From Spirochaetaceae bacterium (GTDB lineage: Bacteria > Spirochaetota > Spirochaetia > Treponematales > Breznakiellaceae), in assembly GCA_031279015.1 (NCBI GenBank), contig JAITJI010000118.1:33105-97104 (forward strand): a stretch of DNA of 64,000 nucleotides, written 5' to 3'. The notes under the pieces were generated by a model. That model made no database searches and was not told the origin of the DNA. It saw nothing but the letters and a program-made list of their open reading frames with translations. Positions 56,006 to 63,968 of this stretch are shown one piece after another. A program made the translations under genes and the position numbers. Position 1 is the first letter of the stretch. Every line of letters starts with the position of its first letter.

Positions 56006-57997
56006 TCATTTTTTTATGAGCCGGGCCAGCGCTCCGGCGGTAAAGCCCAGGGCTTCCGCTACCTTTGCTGCGGGGCCTGATTCGCCAAAGCGGTCTATGG
56101 AGAGGATGTCCTCCGGTTTTGCCCAGCGCTCCCAACCTGTGCGGATCCCCGCCTCGCAGGTGATCACCCGCGCCCCCGGAGGTATGATGGTTTCCTGGAT
56201 GGCCCTTGGCTGGGACTCAAAGAGTTCCCGGCTTGGCATGGAAACTACCCGGACCTTTCCTCCGGCGGCCTCAGCGGCCTCCAGGGCAAGTCCCACCTCG
56301 GAGCCGGTGGCGATGATCACCCTATCGGGCGGCTCCCCGGTTTCTCCCGCCGAAGCGCCGGAGTTTTTTACGATATAGGCCCCGGTCCGGATGGTGTTTT
56401 TCCAGTCCGGATCCTCCTTGGGGAATACCGTCAGATTCTGCCGGGAGAGGGCAAGAACCGTGGGGCCGTCCTGCCGTTCCATGGCCATAGCCCAGGCGCA
56501 GGCGGTTTCTTCGGCATCGGCGGGCCGGAATACCCTGACGTTGGGGATCGCCCGGAGGCTTGCCAGGTGCTCCACCGGCTGATGGGTGGGGCCGTCTTCC
56601 CCAACGAAGATCGAATCGTGGGTCAGCACATAGATTACCGGTTGCTTCATCAGGGCGGAAAGCCGGAGGGCGGGGCGGAGATAATCGGAAAATACCAGGA
56701 AGGTGGCGCAGAAGCTCCGCAGCCCCCCGTGTAGCTGGATCCCGTTGGAGATTGCCGCCATGCTGAATTCTCTGATGCCAAAGTAGATATAGCGCCCGGA
56801 CCGGGAAGCCGCGCCGTAGACCCCTCCGTCGGGGATCCCTACTGCATTGGGGCTTTTGAGGTCTGCGGAGCCTCCGACCAGGTTTGCGTTGGCCCCTGCC
56901 TGTGCTGCCAGGACCTTGTTCCCCGCCGTCCGGGCGGCAATCTTATCCCCCGCCGCAAAGACCGGAGGATCCGCCGGAATCGCCTTACCCGAATGGAAGC
57001 TGTCCCATTCCTTCCGCTTATCGGGGTTTTCCCGGGACCAGGCCTCAAATTCCGCCCGCCAGGCTTCCCGGGCCTCTTTCCAGGTTTTTGCCTTGGCCTT
57101 AAAGTATTCGGCCGCCCCGGGGGCAACGTAGAATTCCCCGGCTGGTCCCGGGGGTATCCCCAGGCCGGCCTTTGCGGCGCTTACTTCCTCAGGCCCCAGG
57201 GGTGAGCCATGAACTTCCGAACTACCCTGCTTCTTTGGCGAACCCTTCCCGATAATCGAACTGAGGATGATGAGGCTTGGTTTTTCGCTTTCCGCCTTCG
57301 CCTGACCGGTGAGCCGGAGGATCTCCTCAAAATCGTACATGGAACCCCGGAGAACCTGCCAGCCATAGGCTTCATAGCGTTTGGCCACGTCTTCGGTAAA
57401 GGTTATATCCGTGCTGCCGTCGATGGTGATCCGGTTGGAATCGTAGAAGACGATGAGCTTACCCAGCCGCAGATGCCCCGCCAGGGAACTTGCCTCCGCA
57501 GATATCCCCTCCTGGAGACAGCCGTCTCCTGTCAGGGCATAGGTATGGTGATCCACAACGGTCCGTTTATCCGTATTAAACCGGGCGCCCAGCATGGATT
57601 CGGCTATGGCCATTCCCACGGCCATGGCAATCCCCTGGCCCAAAGGCCCCGATGTGGCTTCAATACCGGCAAGGAGCCCGTGTTCAGGGTGCCCTGCGCA
57701 GGGGGACCCTGTCTGCCGGAAATTTTTAATATCCTCCAGGGTGATGTCCTGATACCCCGCCAGGTAGAGCAGGGAGTAGAGGAACATGGAACCATGACCT
57801 GCAGAAAGCACAAACCGGTCCCGATCCGGCCATTTCGGCTCCGAAGGATCGTGACGGAGCAGTTCGCCGTACAGAACGGCCCCCAGTTCCGCTGCGCCCA
57901 GGGGAAGACCCGGATGGCCGGAATTGGCCTTTTGAATCGCATCCATCGTCAGTGCCCGGATACTCAGGGCAACCTTTTCCAAAGCGTTGGTATTCAT
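56006..57997 (-). CDS. tkt: transketolase
   Basis: This 663-residue thiamine-diphosphate enzyme moves two-carbon units between sugar phosphates in the pentose phosphate pathway. Markers are HPGLPLGAAELGAVLY, SAGHGSMFLYSLLYLAG, ATSGPLGQGIAMAVGMA, the TPP motif starting GDGCLQEGISAEAS, and the central pyrimidine-domain block YVLTHDSIFVGEDGPTHQPVEHL. The C-terminal domain is complete. The frame is open upstream, but ATG 57997 has AAGGAG and matches the family start. It is convergent with the SNF2 gene. Confidence 0.95.
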   Translation of the reverse strand: MNTNALEKVALSIRALTMDAIQKANSGHPGLPLGAAELGAVLYGELLRHDPSEPKWPDRDRFVLSAGHGSMFLYSLLYLAGYQDITLEDIKNFRQTGSPCAGHPEHGLLAGIEATSGPLGQGIAMAVGMAIAESMLGARFNTDKRTVVDHHTYALTGDGCLQEGISAEASSLAGHLRLGKLIVFYDSNRITIDGSTDITFTEDVAKRYEAYGWQVLRGSMYDFEEILRLTGQAKAESEKPSLIILSSIIGKGSPKKQGSSEVHGSPLGPEEVSAAKAGLGIPPGPAGEFYVAPGAAEYFKAKAKTWKEAREAWRAEFEAWSRENPDKRKEWDSFHSGKAIPADPPVFAAGDKIAARTAGNKVLAAQAGANANLVGGSADLKSPNAVGIPDGGVYGAASRSGRYIYFGIREFSMAAISNGIQLHGGLRSFCATFLVFSDYLRPALRLSALMKQPVIYVLTHDSIFVGEDGPTHQPVEHLASLRAIPNVRVFRPADAEETACAWAMAMERQDGPTVLALSRQNLTVFPKEDPDWKNTIRTGAYIVKNSGASAGETGEPPDRVIIATGSEVGLALEAAEAAGGKVRVVSMPSRELFESQPRAIQETIIPPGARVITCEAGIRTGWERWAKPEDILSIDRFGESGPAAKVAEALGFTAGALARLIKK

Positions 57998-58137
57998 AAC
58001 AGAACTCCTTATTTTTGGATTGATTCCAAAATATGACATTTTGGAACTGCCTCCCTAGATAATTCCAAAAGGCCGTAACCGGTACGGCCGCAATATCGAA
58101 CCAATTCACCCCCACCGGATAATAGTACAACAGGCTC

Positions 58138-58635
58138 CTAGGAAGCGCCTGTTTTTTCCCATGCCCCTTCGGCATCCGCTATCACCCTGACGATCTCCTC
58201 CCCGGAGACTCTGTTCAAAAGCAGATTCCGGAAATTTTCCTGTTGACAGAAGAAGTTGATCCGGGAAAGGGTGTGGAGGTGCAGCCTTGCGGAAGCCGAA
58301 AGGATAAACAACACCGTATGTACCGGTTCGCCGTCCAGGGCAAACCAATCCACGGGCCGCCGCAGAAAGGCAATAGATACCAGCTGCCCGGATGCATCGG
58401 ATATCAGGGGATTCCGGGGATGGGGCAGGGCGATGCCATGTCCCATTGCGGTAGGCATCAGGGCTTCCCGTTCCAGAACCGCTTTCAGAAGCTGATCCCG
58501 GCTTACCGGCGATGGCAGCCGGATAACATTGATCAGGCTGGTGATAACCTCCTCCGGATCGGCGCCCTCAATATCCCTAAAAACCCCGCCCCTCTTTATC
58601 AAATCGATGAGACTTTCGTCATCCCTTTTTTCCAT
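58138..58635 (-). CDS. PTS EIIA domain protein (fructose/Ntr type)
   Basis: This 165-residue single-domain PTS_EIIA_2 protein has its phosphorylated His in MGHGIALPHPR, near residue 72. Treponemes often keep only a partial, regulatory PTS (EI, HPr, EIIA-Ntr-like), and no permease or HPr gene is nearby, so a regulatory role is likely. ATG 58635 follows GGAG. It overlaps the end of the pRiA4b-ORF3-like gene by 17 bases and may be translated by coupling. The upstream part of the open frame is antisense. Confidence 0.85.
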   Translation of the reverse strand: MEKRDDESLIDLIKRGGVFRDIEGADPEEVITSLINVIRLPSPVSRDQLLKAVLEREALMPTAMGHGIALPHPRNPLISDASGQLVSIAFLRRPVDWFALDGEPVHTVLFILSASARLHLHTLSRINFFCQQENFRNLLLNRVSGEEIVRVIADAEGAWEKTGAS

Positions 58636-60745
58636 ATCTTTTCTCCAGTCCCCGTCCCAAAAGGAGTTCTCCCAACAGCCGGTTGCACTCTTCCCGGTCA
58701 AAATCACCGGGACAATAATCCCTGCCCAGTTCCTCCCGGGCCATCCGCCGTTCCGTTTCTCTGCCCTTTTCCAGGGCGGCGAGGAATTTCTTGAACCCCA
58801 GGGGACCGTCAGTGAAGCCCGGCGGAGACGCCCCGGCCCCCGCCACACAACGGATCCGTTCGTCACCGGCAGCTTCCCAAGGGGATAGAAACATGATCTT
58901 TACCGTCCAGTTCTTTCTATATTCATATACTAATTCACTAAAGCCCCGTGTGCACAGATCCCCCAGTTCCTGGTCTCCCGGCAGAACCTGCTGTTCCCCG
59001 GTGGCCTTCCCGGGTGATGTCGATTCCGCCAAAAATTGATAATCCCCGTTGCCCTTCCACCCAAAGAGGATCCGGATGACCTCATGCAATTCGTCGAGGC
59101 AGCAGGATTCGGGAAGGATAACACGGCGCCATATATCCAACCCTCCCAGTCCTAATTGCAGGGTCAGCCAGGAATCGCCGGTGTGGACCCCGGCGGCGCC
59201 GCCCTCATGATCGACGGCAGGACCGTTGGCCGCCTCTCCGGCGGCAACACCGGGGAAGGCCCGGATGACTCTCCCCGGTTTTACCACGGACAGATTGTTC
59301 CGCCGGAAGCTGTCCAGGGACTCCTCTATCAGTTCCTTAATATCCTCGTAGGTTTCGATCATGATATCCAGGGAGTTATCGATAGCCTCCAGTTCCGATT
59401 CTCCGGGAGCATCCTGGATATCGGGATCCTCCAGATCCTCCATTACACCGGCGGCATGATTCTGGATCTGTGAGAGTATCACAAAGGTGTGCTTTGGCAG
59501 CCACTCCCGCTCGATATCTCTCTTTTGCAGTCCCGCCGCCAGATCGATGACCGCAGTATGGAGTTCCCCAACCCGCTGCCGTATGGGACCCTTGGTCTGA
59601 TCCTGAAAGAGGCTGTACTCCCTGCCAAATTCCTCCAGCACATCTATCACATAGTCAATAATGATGACCATCTCCCTTCTCTCCATATTCACCGACGGGG
59701 GAATGATACGCCGGATCAGGTGGTCAAGATCCATGTCGCCCCGGTACAGGGCATCCCGCACATAGGCCTGGACAACATACTCGGAAATGGGGATGTCGTA
59801 CCGGTAGAGAATATCTTCAATGATGGTTCTGTCCGGAACGGCCAGGGTCCCCTCCAGGGTATCCCGGTCAGGAATCTCCTTCCCCGCGTACCAAAAGCGG
59901 CTTTCGATGCCATAGGCTACAGTTTCAATCCGGCTGGTTTTTTCGTAGAGAAATTCCTCCAGGGCATAGGCGGGGAGTTCCCCCATTCGTTTACCGCCAT
60001 ACCAGTAGGCATAGGCGATCTGCTCATCCGTGGAAGCCCCGGGTCCCAGACACTTAAAGGATTCCTCAAAGCCTGTTTCGGCGGCCTCAACCCAGGGGGC
60101 TATATCGGCTTCGGTCCAGGCATCCTTCCCGATCTTGGTTAATTCAAAGACCCCCGTCCTCCAGTTCAGGGTTCGGACCGAAAACCGGTCCCCCGGCACA
60201 AAGGAGGTTTCCCGGTACAGATTCCGCATGTCCAGGGTTTGAATGGAAACCCCCGGCGGGTCCTCAAAGGGGTCACTGTTAAAGGCCGCCTCATTCTGAG
60301 GGTTATCCCGGGCCACATACTGGGGGGCGTACTCCTCCCCCAGAATGGTATAATAGGGATAGAAATCATCCGGCGGCCCCTCGGTCGTGGTAAGGGGCAG
60401 GGGATTCCCCTTCCAGCAGAAACTGTACTGCTGGGGCAGCAGGGCGGAATTGGCAAAGGGTACGCAGCGGTGCCCCGGAATCAGGATCCCGTTGAGCAGT
60501 TCCAGCCGGGTAGGGGTAATAACAAAGAGCAGGGGTTCAAAGAAGCCCCGCCGTGAAATCCAGCGGTTTTCTCCAAGGGAAAAGGCAATGTTCCGTGAAT
60601 CGAGCAGGATGGCAATTTCTGCGGAGAGACGGCCGTTCCGTTTTGGATTGGCGGAGCGGATCCGGGCAGTTACCTCATTCAGACTAAAAGGTTCCGTCGC
60701 CGTTTCGAGAAATTCGTAGAGTGCGTCTTCTTGGCTCACAGTCAT
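58619..60745 (-). CDS. HARE-HTH-like / plasmid pRiA4b ORF3-like domain protein
   Basis: This 708-residue protein has an N-terminal winged-helix-like region (about 1-60, FSLNEVTARIRSANPKRNGRLSAEIAILLDSR) like HARE-HTH or RNA-polymerase delta domains. A long central part (about 60-480) of unknown type follows, with a Glu/Asp-rich helical stretch. The C-terminal domain matches the pRiA4b ORF-3-like family (LTLQLGLGGLDIWRRVILPESCCLDELHEVIRILFGW begins it; only parts are cited). That domain is often next to transposons or in DNA-associated proteins, but here it is chromosomal and coupled to a PTS EIIA gene. No Shine-Dalgarno is clear. Function is not known. Confidence 0.65.
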   Translation of the reverse strand: MTVSQEDALYEFLETATEPFSLNEVTARIRSANPKRNGRLSAEIAILLDSRNIAFSLGENRWISRRGFFEPLLFVITPTRLELLNGILIPGHRCVPFANSALLPQQYSFCWKGNPLPLTTTEGPPDDFYPYYTILGEEYAPQYVARDNPQNEAAFNSDPFEDPPGVSIQTLDMRNLYRETSFVPGDRFSVRTLNWRTGVFELTKIGKDAWTEADIAPWVEAAETGFEESFKCLGPGASTDEQIAYAYWYGGKRMGELPAYALEEFLYEKTSRIETVAYGIESRFWYAGKEIPDRDTLEGTLAVPDRTIIEDILYRYDIPISEYVVQAYVRDALYRGDMDLDHLIRRIIPPSVNMERREMVIIIDYVIDVLEEFGREYSLFQDQTKGPIRQRVGELHTAVIDLAAGLQKRDIEREWLPKHTFVILSQIQNHAAGVMEDLEDPDIQDAPGESELEAIDNSLDIMIETYEDIKELIEESLDSFRRNNLSVVKPGRVIRAFPGVAAGEAANGPAVDHEGGAAGVHTGDSWLTLQLGLGGLDIWRRVILPESCCLDELHEVIRILFGWKGNGDYQFLAESTSPGKATGEQQVLPGDQELGDLCTRGFSELVYEYRKNWTVKIMFLSPWEAAGDERIRCVAGAGASPPGFTDGPLGFKKFLAALEKGRETERRMAREELGRDYCPGDFDREECNRLLGELLLGRGLEKRYGKKG

Positions 60746-60853
60746 CAATACTCTAACTATGCCCTAAAGAGGGGAGCTATGGCAAGGCAGTCAATATTCC
60801 CCATCCGTACCGGGGTGATTTTTCCCAACCTCCTTTTAAGCCTGTTATAAAAT

Positions 60854-60910
60854 GTGTTATTTTGACACATATAGAATCCTTAAATGACACACACAGGAAA
60901 TATTGACACA
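60854..60910. promoter_or_regulatory. TGACACA repeat cluster, putative enhancer-binding site
   Basis: TGACACA occurs at 60863-60869, 60885-60891 and 60904-60910, spaced 22 and 19 bp (about two helical turns). The first is part of the inverted repeat TGTGT-N7-ACACA. They lie about 175-220 bp before the expected sigma-54 start site, the usual distance for activator binding. Confidence 0.45.
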
Positions 60911-61057
60911 GCTAATAGGGCCGGATACTCCGGGAACCGGTCCGGAACCGTTTGCTCCCCGGCAGGCCGGTCCTGAACCGTGTTTGTAATTTCTTGTATT
61001 ATAAGTAATTATAGCATTGTCTTAAATTGGAAAAATATTTTTTGAATTTCTGAGAAC

Positions 61058-61074
61058 TTGGCACGTTCTTTGCT
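61058..61074 (+). promoter_or_regulatory. sigma-54 (RpoN) promoter of hsp20
   Basis: TTGGCACG-TTCT-TTGCT matches the sigma-54 consensus (TGGCACG-N4-TTGCW), with GG at 61060-61061 and GC at 61072-61073 exactly 12 bp apart. A start near 61085 leaves a leader of about 75 bases before the hsp20 ATG. Confidence 0.75.
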
Positions 61075-61159
61075 ATTATATTAATGTGGGAGCAGGAACC
61101 CCGGGCGGAAATGCCGGGGTTCCGGACCCAACATCAAATCAATACCAGGAGGTATAATT

Positions 61160-61654
61160 ATGACGAGTGTATCTTTATATCGGCCGAGGACTATCGAGAA
61201 CGCGTTGAGCGACTTTGATAGGTATTTGGAATCCTTTTTTGGAGAATCCCCTCTGACCCCCGCCGGCAGGACCCTTGGAACCGGCCCCGCGGTTGACATC
61301 CGGGAAACCAATGACGCCTACATGCTTGAGGCGGAACTGCCCGGTTATGACGAGAAGCAGATCCGGATCCACGTGGATGGCCGGACCCTGACCATCGAAT
61401 CCGGCCGGGAAGAGGAAGGCCGGAAGGACAGCGCTTCCCGAAAGGCTGAAAAGAATGGGGAAGCCGCTAAGGATGGGGACCCCCGGTTTATCATCCGTGA
61501 GCGCCGGATCAATTCCTTTAGCCGGAGTTTCCGGCTTCCGGAGGATGCGGATCTTGACGCCATTAGCGCAGGTTTCAAGAACGGCCTCCTTACCCTGGAG
61601 ATCCGGAAGCGGCCCGAAGCGCAAAAACGGTTTATTGAGATAAGCCGTAACTAA
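61160..61654 (+). CDS. small heat shock protein, Hsp20/alpha-crystallin family
   Basis: This 164-residue ATP-independent holdase binds unfolding proteins. The N-terminal arm (about 1-40) contains ALSDFDRYLESFFGE. The alpha-crystallin domain covers about 42-160 and has VDIRETNDAYMLEAELPGY, a charged insertion of about 25 residues rich in Lys and Glu, RSFRLPEDADLDAI, and the late FKNGLLTLEIRK. The I-x-I tail motif reads FIEISRN and is incomplete. AGGAGG is 7 bases before the ATG. It is monocistronic between the sigma-54 promoter and a strong terminator, which makes it activator-dependent rather than under a housekeeping or heat-shock sigma factor. Confidence 0.93.
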   Translation: MTSVSLYRPRTIENALSDFDRYLESFFGESPLTPAGRTLGTGPAVDIRETNDAYMLEAELPGYDEKQIRIHVDGRTLTIESGREEEGRKDSASRKAEKNGEAAKDGDPRFIIRERRINSFSRSFRLPEDADLDAISAGFKNGLLTLEIRKRPEAQKRFIEISRN

Positions 61655-61689
61655 TGTCCCCCTCCACCGTGGAACCCAAGCGGTGGTTT

Positions 61690-61739
61690 GGCGGGGTATT
61701 GAGCCCCGCCTATGAACAAACGGTTTTAGTAAAAACCGT
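61690..61739 (+). other. two stem-loops downstream of hsp20
   Basis: GGCGGGG / CCCCGCC (61690-61710, 7-nt loop) and ACGGTTTT / AAAACCGT (61720-61739, 4-nt loop) are both perfect and precede the main terminator. They may stabilise the mRNA 3' end. Confidence 0.4.
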
Positions 61740-61779
61740 GAAAAGCCCGGCGTGGCGTTTCCCGTACGGGCACAGAAGG

Positions 61780-61825
61780 CCGTTCCCAAAAACCGGTTTA
61801 CCCGGTGTTTTGGGAACGGATTTTT
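61780..61825 (+). terminator. strong intrinsic terminator of hsp20
   Basis: A 12-bp perfect stem CCGTTCCCAAAA (61780-61791) / TTTTGGGAACGG (61808-61819) is extended inside by ACCGG / CCGGT and followed by ATTTTT. Stability is high and the T-run is present. Confidence 0.85.
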
Positions 61826-61936
61826 GTTTGCAGCGTTACAATATCCGCCGGGCTGAAACTGCCTCTGATTCCCTTTGTTTTCATGCCGCAGAAGAAGAGA
61901 CAATTCCGGAAAAAGATATTACAATAGGGATATTCT

Positions 61937-62893
61937 ATGAAAATAGTGATATTAGACGGTTACACGGAGAATCCCGGAGATCTCAGCTGGGATGCCTTTG
62001 CAAACCTGGGGGAGCTGCGGGTCTATGACCGGACGCCGCCGGAACGTGTCGTGGAGCGAACAGGAGATGCCGAAGCGGTTATCACCAATAAGACCGTGAT
62101 CACCCGGCAGATCCTGGAGTCCTGCCCTTCCGTAAAGTACATCGGAGTCTTGGCCACGGGCTACAATGTGGTGGATACCGGAGCTGCCCGGGAACGGGGG
62201 ATTCCGGTCTGTAATATCCCCGCCTACGGGACGGCGGCGGTGGGGCAGTTTGCCATCGGGCTGCTCCTGGAGCTCTGTTTGCATATCGGGCGCCATGACG
62301 ATGCCGTACACCGGGGCCGGTGGGAGCGCAACGCCGACTGGTGCTTCTGGGATTACCCCCTCATTGAGCTTGCGGGTAAGACCATGGGGATCATCGGATT
62401 TGGAAGGATAGGTCAGGTCACCGGAGGCATTGCCCGGGCCATGGGGATGCGGGTCCTCGCCTGTGATCCGGTAAGGCGGCAGGACGGGAATCCCGGGGAT
62501 GCCGCCTATGTTTCCCTCGAAGCCCTCTATGCCCGGTCCGACGTGATTGTGCTGCACTGCCCCCTCTTCTCCGACACGGAGGGGCTCATCAACCGGAAGA
62601 GCATTGCACAGATGAAAGACGGAGTTATCATTATCAACAACTCCCGGGGGCCCCTCATTGTAGAGCAGGACTTGGCGGAGGCCCTTAACGCCGGCAAGGT
62701 CTATGGCGCCGGCCTGGATGTAGTCTCCGTTGAACCAATCCGGGGGGACAATCCCCTGCTGACCGCGAAAAACTGCATCATCACCCCCCATATTTCCTGG
62801 GCTTCCCGGGAAAGCCGGCAACGGCTTATGGATATCGCCGTGGAAAACCTGGCCGCCTTTATCCGCGGCAACCCTCTAAACATGGTGAATTAG
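61937..62893 (+). CDS. D-2-hydroxyacid dehydrogenase (glycerate dehydrogenase-like)
   Basis: This 318-residue NAD(P)-dependent enzyme reduces a 2-keto acid such as hydroxypyruvate. The Rossmann motif is GKTMGIIGFGRIGQVTGGIA. The catalytic set is seen as NNSRGPLI (Arg), VSVEPIRGDNPLL (Glu) and ITPHISWAS (His). The sequence fits HprA-type glycerate dehydrogenases in the NPL and WDYPLIEL regions. A short AGGGA lies before the ATG. It is convergent with the MerR-type regulator; no partner gene is adjacent. Confidence 0.88.
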   Translation: MKIVILDGYTENPGDLSWDAFANLGELRVYDRTPPERVVERTGDAEAVITNKTVITRQILESCPSVKYIGVLATGYNVVDTGAARERGIPVCNIPAYGTAAVGQFAIGLLLELCLHIGRHDDAVHRGRWERNADWCFWDYPLIELAGKTMGIIGFGRIGQVTGGIARAMGMRVLACDPVRRQDGNPGDAAYVSLEALYARSDVIVLHCPLFSDTEGLINRKSIAQMKDGVIIINNSRGPLIVEQDLAEALNAGKVYGAGLDVVSVEPIRGDNPLLTAKNCIITPHISWASRESRQRLMDIAVENLAAFIRGNPLNMVN

Positions 62894-62947
62894 GCTCCGT
62901 ACATAGGCATGAAACCGAGGGCATTGCGCAGATCTTGGCCTGACTGC

Positions 62948-63340
62948 TTATCCGGCCGGCTGTTCCCTGGTCACTTTATAGCTTTCATATTGCCGGGAAA
63001 AATAATCGATCTTGTGGATCACCTTCTGCAGATGCCTCTGCATTTCTTCAATCTGCTTTTCTACGATTTTTTTATGTTCCCTGAGCATCTCACAGCGTTC
63101 CGGGAGGGTTTCATTCCCTTTGAGACTCAACTCCACAAAATTTCTGATCTGTTTGATGGACATGCCGGTATTTTTGAGGCAACAGATCAGACCTATCCAC
63201 TCCAGATCGTGTTCAGAATACCGGCGGATACCCTTCAGACTCCGCCCTACGCTGGGGAGCAGTCCCTCATTTTCATAATACCGCAGCACATGGGGAGGCA
63301 GGGCTGTTTTTTCGGATACCTGTTTTATCGTAAAGAACAA
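62948..63340 (-). CDS. MerR-family transcriptional regulator
   Basis: This 130-residue regulator has the MerR winged-helix domain at residues 1-70 (FTIKQVSEKTALPPHVLRYYENEGLLPSVGRS and RRYSEHDLEWIGLICCLKNTGMSIKQI, quoted in part). A C-terminal coiled coil follows at about 75-118 (CEMLREHKKIVEKQIEEMQRH). No metal-binding Cys pattern stands out: the two Cys of LICCLK are in the HTH half. TTG 63340 is the probable start. A TTAAC-N5-GTTAA dyad lies in its promoter. It is likely self-regulated and may control the gene beyond the right side. Confidence 0.85.
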   Translation of the reverse strand: MFFTIKQVSEKTALPPHVLRYYENEGLLPSVGRSLKGIRRYSEHDLEWIGLICCLKNTGMSIKQIRNFVELSLKGNETLPERCEMLREHKKIVEKQIEEMQRHLQKVIHKIDYFSRQYESYKVTREQPAG

Positions 63341-63367
63341 AGGAACCCCCTCTGTTCCAGCCTAGCA

Positions 63368-63382
63368 TTAACATAAAGTTAA
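63368..63382. promoter_or_regulatory. MerR-type operator dyad
   Basis: TTAAC-N5-GTTAA is perfect. On the minus strand it lies between TTGACC (-35) and a weak TAGGCT (-10) with a long 18-bp spacer, which is the usual MerR promoter layout. Confidence 0.5.
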
Positions 63383-63519
63383 GGTCAACATTCGGGCAAG
63401 GGGTCCTGCCCCGGCAGGAGCGGCCTTCACCGGCGGTTTTGCTGTCCGTTCTCCCTCACCGCAGAACCGGTTTCAATTACCACGCCGCAATGGAAACCTT
63501 TGCAGATGACCGCCGCCGC

Positions 63520-63537
63520 ATTTTTTTTAAAAAAAAT
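63520..63537. repeat. 18-bp perfect AT palindrome
   Basis: A-T8-A8-T reads the same on both strands, within an AT-rich island unlike the GC-rich surroundings. As a plus-strand hairpin it would be weak; it may reflect bendable promoter DNA. Confidence 0.5.
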
Positions 63538-63548
63538 GATTTTGAGTA

Positions 63549-63578
63549 TTGACTCTTTTTATTATTTTTTTATATATT
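63549..63578 (+). promoter_or_regulatory. possible promoter in AT-rich island
   Basis: TTGACT, an 18-bp spacer and TATATT are visible inside a T-rich tract. Such AT-rich DNA throws up promoter-like matches by chance. Confidence 0.3.
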
Positions 63579-63726
63579 ATATTTCGGAGCTGATAATAAG
63601 GCTTATGGATATCATTTAACCGGATTTTTTACTTTATTCGCCCTTAGGTATAGCAACGGCAGGAGAGATTGTTTCTAGCCGGTTCAGGCGGAAGAGTCAT
63701 TCAAAAACGTTAATGGTTAAGACGGC

Positions 63727-63756
63727 TTGACAGAAAACGGACAAGTGTGGTATTGT
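63727..63756 (+). promoter_or_regulatory. promoter before the hairpin cluster
   Basis: A perfect TTGACA (63727-63732), an 18-bp spacer and TATTGT (63751-63756) predict transcription from about 63763 rightwards into the hairpin cluster. Confidence 0.5.
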
Positions 63757-63762
63757 CTGTAA

Positions 63763-63968
63763 ATCCGTTTTTTACGGTTGTTAGGTCACGGTTTTTATAC
63801 GAGTGCATTGAAGGGGATTTAGTCTGCACGGTTCCGGCTGTGTAGTGGTGAGAGTGGAGTTTCCGTAGAGCGGAAACTTTAGTGATCTTTGGCAATAGAG
63901 GGAAGGGGAGGGGCAAACGGGAGACTGTTTGCCGGGAAAGAAGGCGGTATACCGGCAGGGCCGGTATA
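63763..63968 (+). ncRNA. candidate structured RNA or long 5' leader
   Basis: Downstream of the TTGACA promoter there are successive perfect stems: GTGCA/TGCAC (63803-63829), AGTTTCCG/CGGAAACT (63858-63878), GGCAAAC/GTTTGCC (63912-63933) and TATACCGGC-AGG-GCCGGTATA (63948-63968). No ORF of note covers them. I do not recognise RNase P, tmRNA, 6S, SRP or a riboswitch core. Either a free RNA or the leader of a gene starting near 63969 is possible. Confidence 0.3.

Larger units (their letters stand above)
60746..61159. other. intergenic region (414 nt) holding hsp20 control elements
   Basis: No gene is visible here. The left part carries three TGACACA repeats (60863-60910) and a TGTGT / ACACA dyad. 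The middle (60915-60985) is GC-rich, with several short CCGGTCC and GGAACCG repeats. The right part holds the sigma-54 promoter of hsp20 and its leader with AGGAGG. Confidence 0.6.

Noticed and set aside
61919-61940. Possible leaderless start of the hydroxyacid dehydrogenase (TACAAT box)
   Set aside because: The box ends 11 bases before the ATG, an AGGGA lies between, and no -35 is visible, so it does not match the 5-6 nt geometry of the other four.
63491-63553. 20-codon frame METFADDRRRIFF...
   Set aside because: No ribosome site and no conservation evidence; its length is easily reached by chance in this gap.
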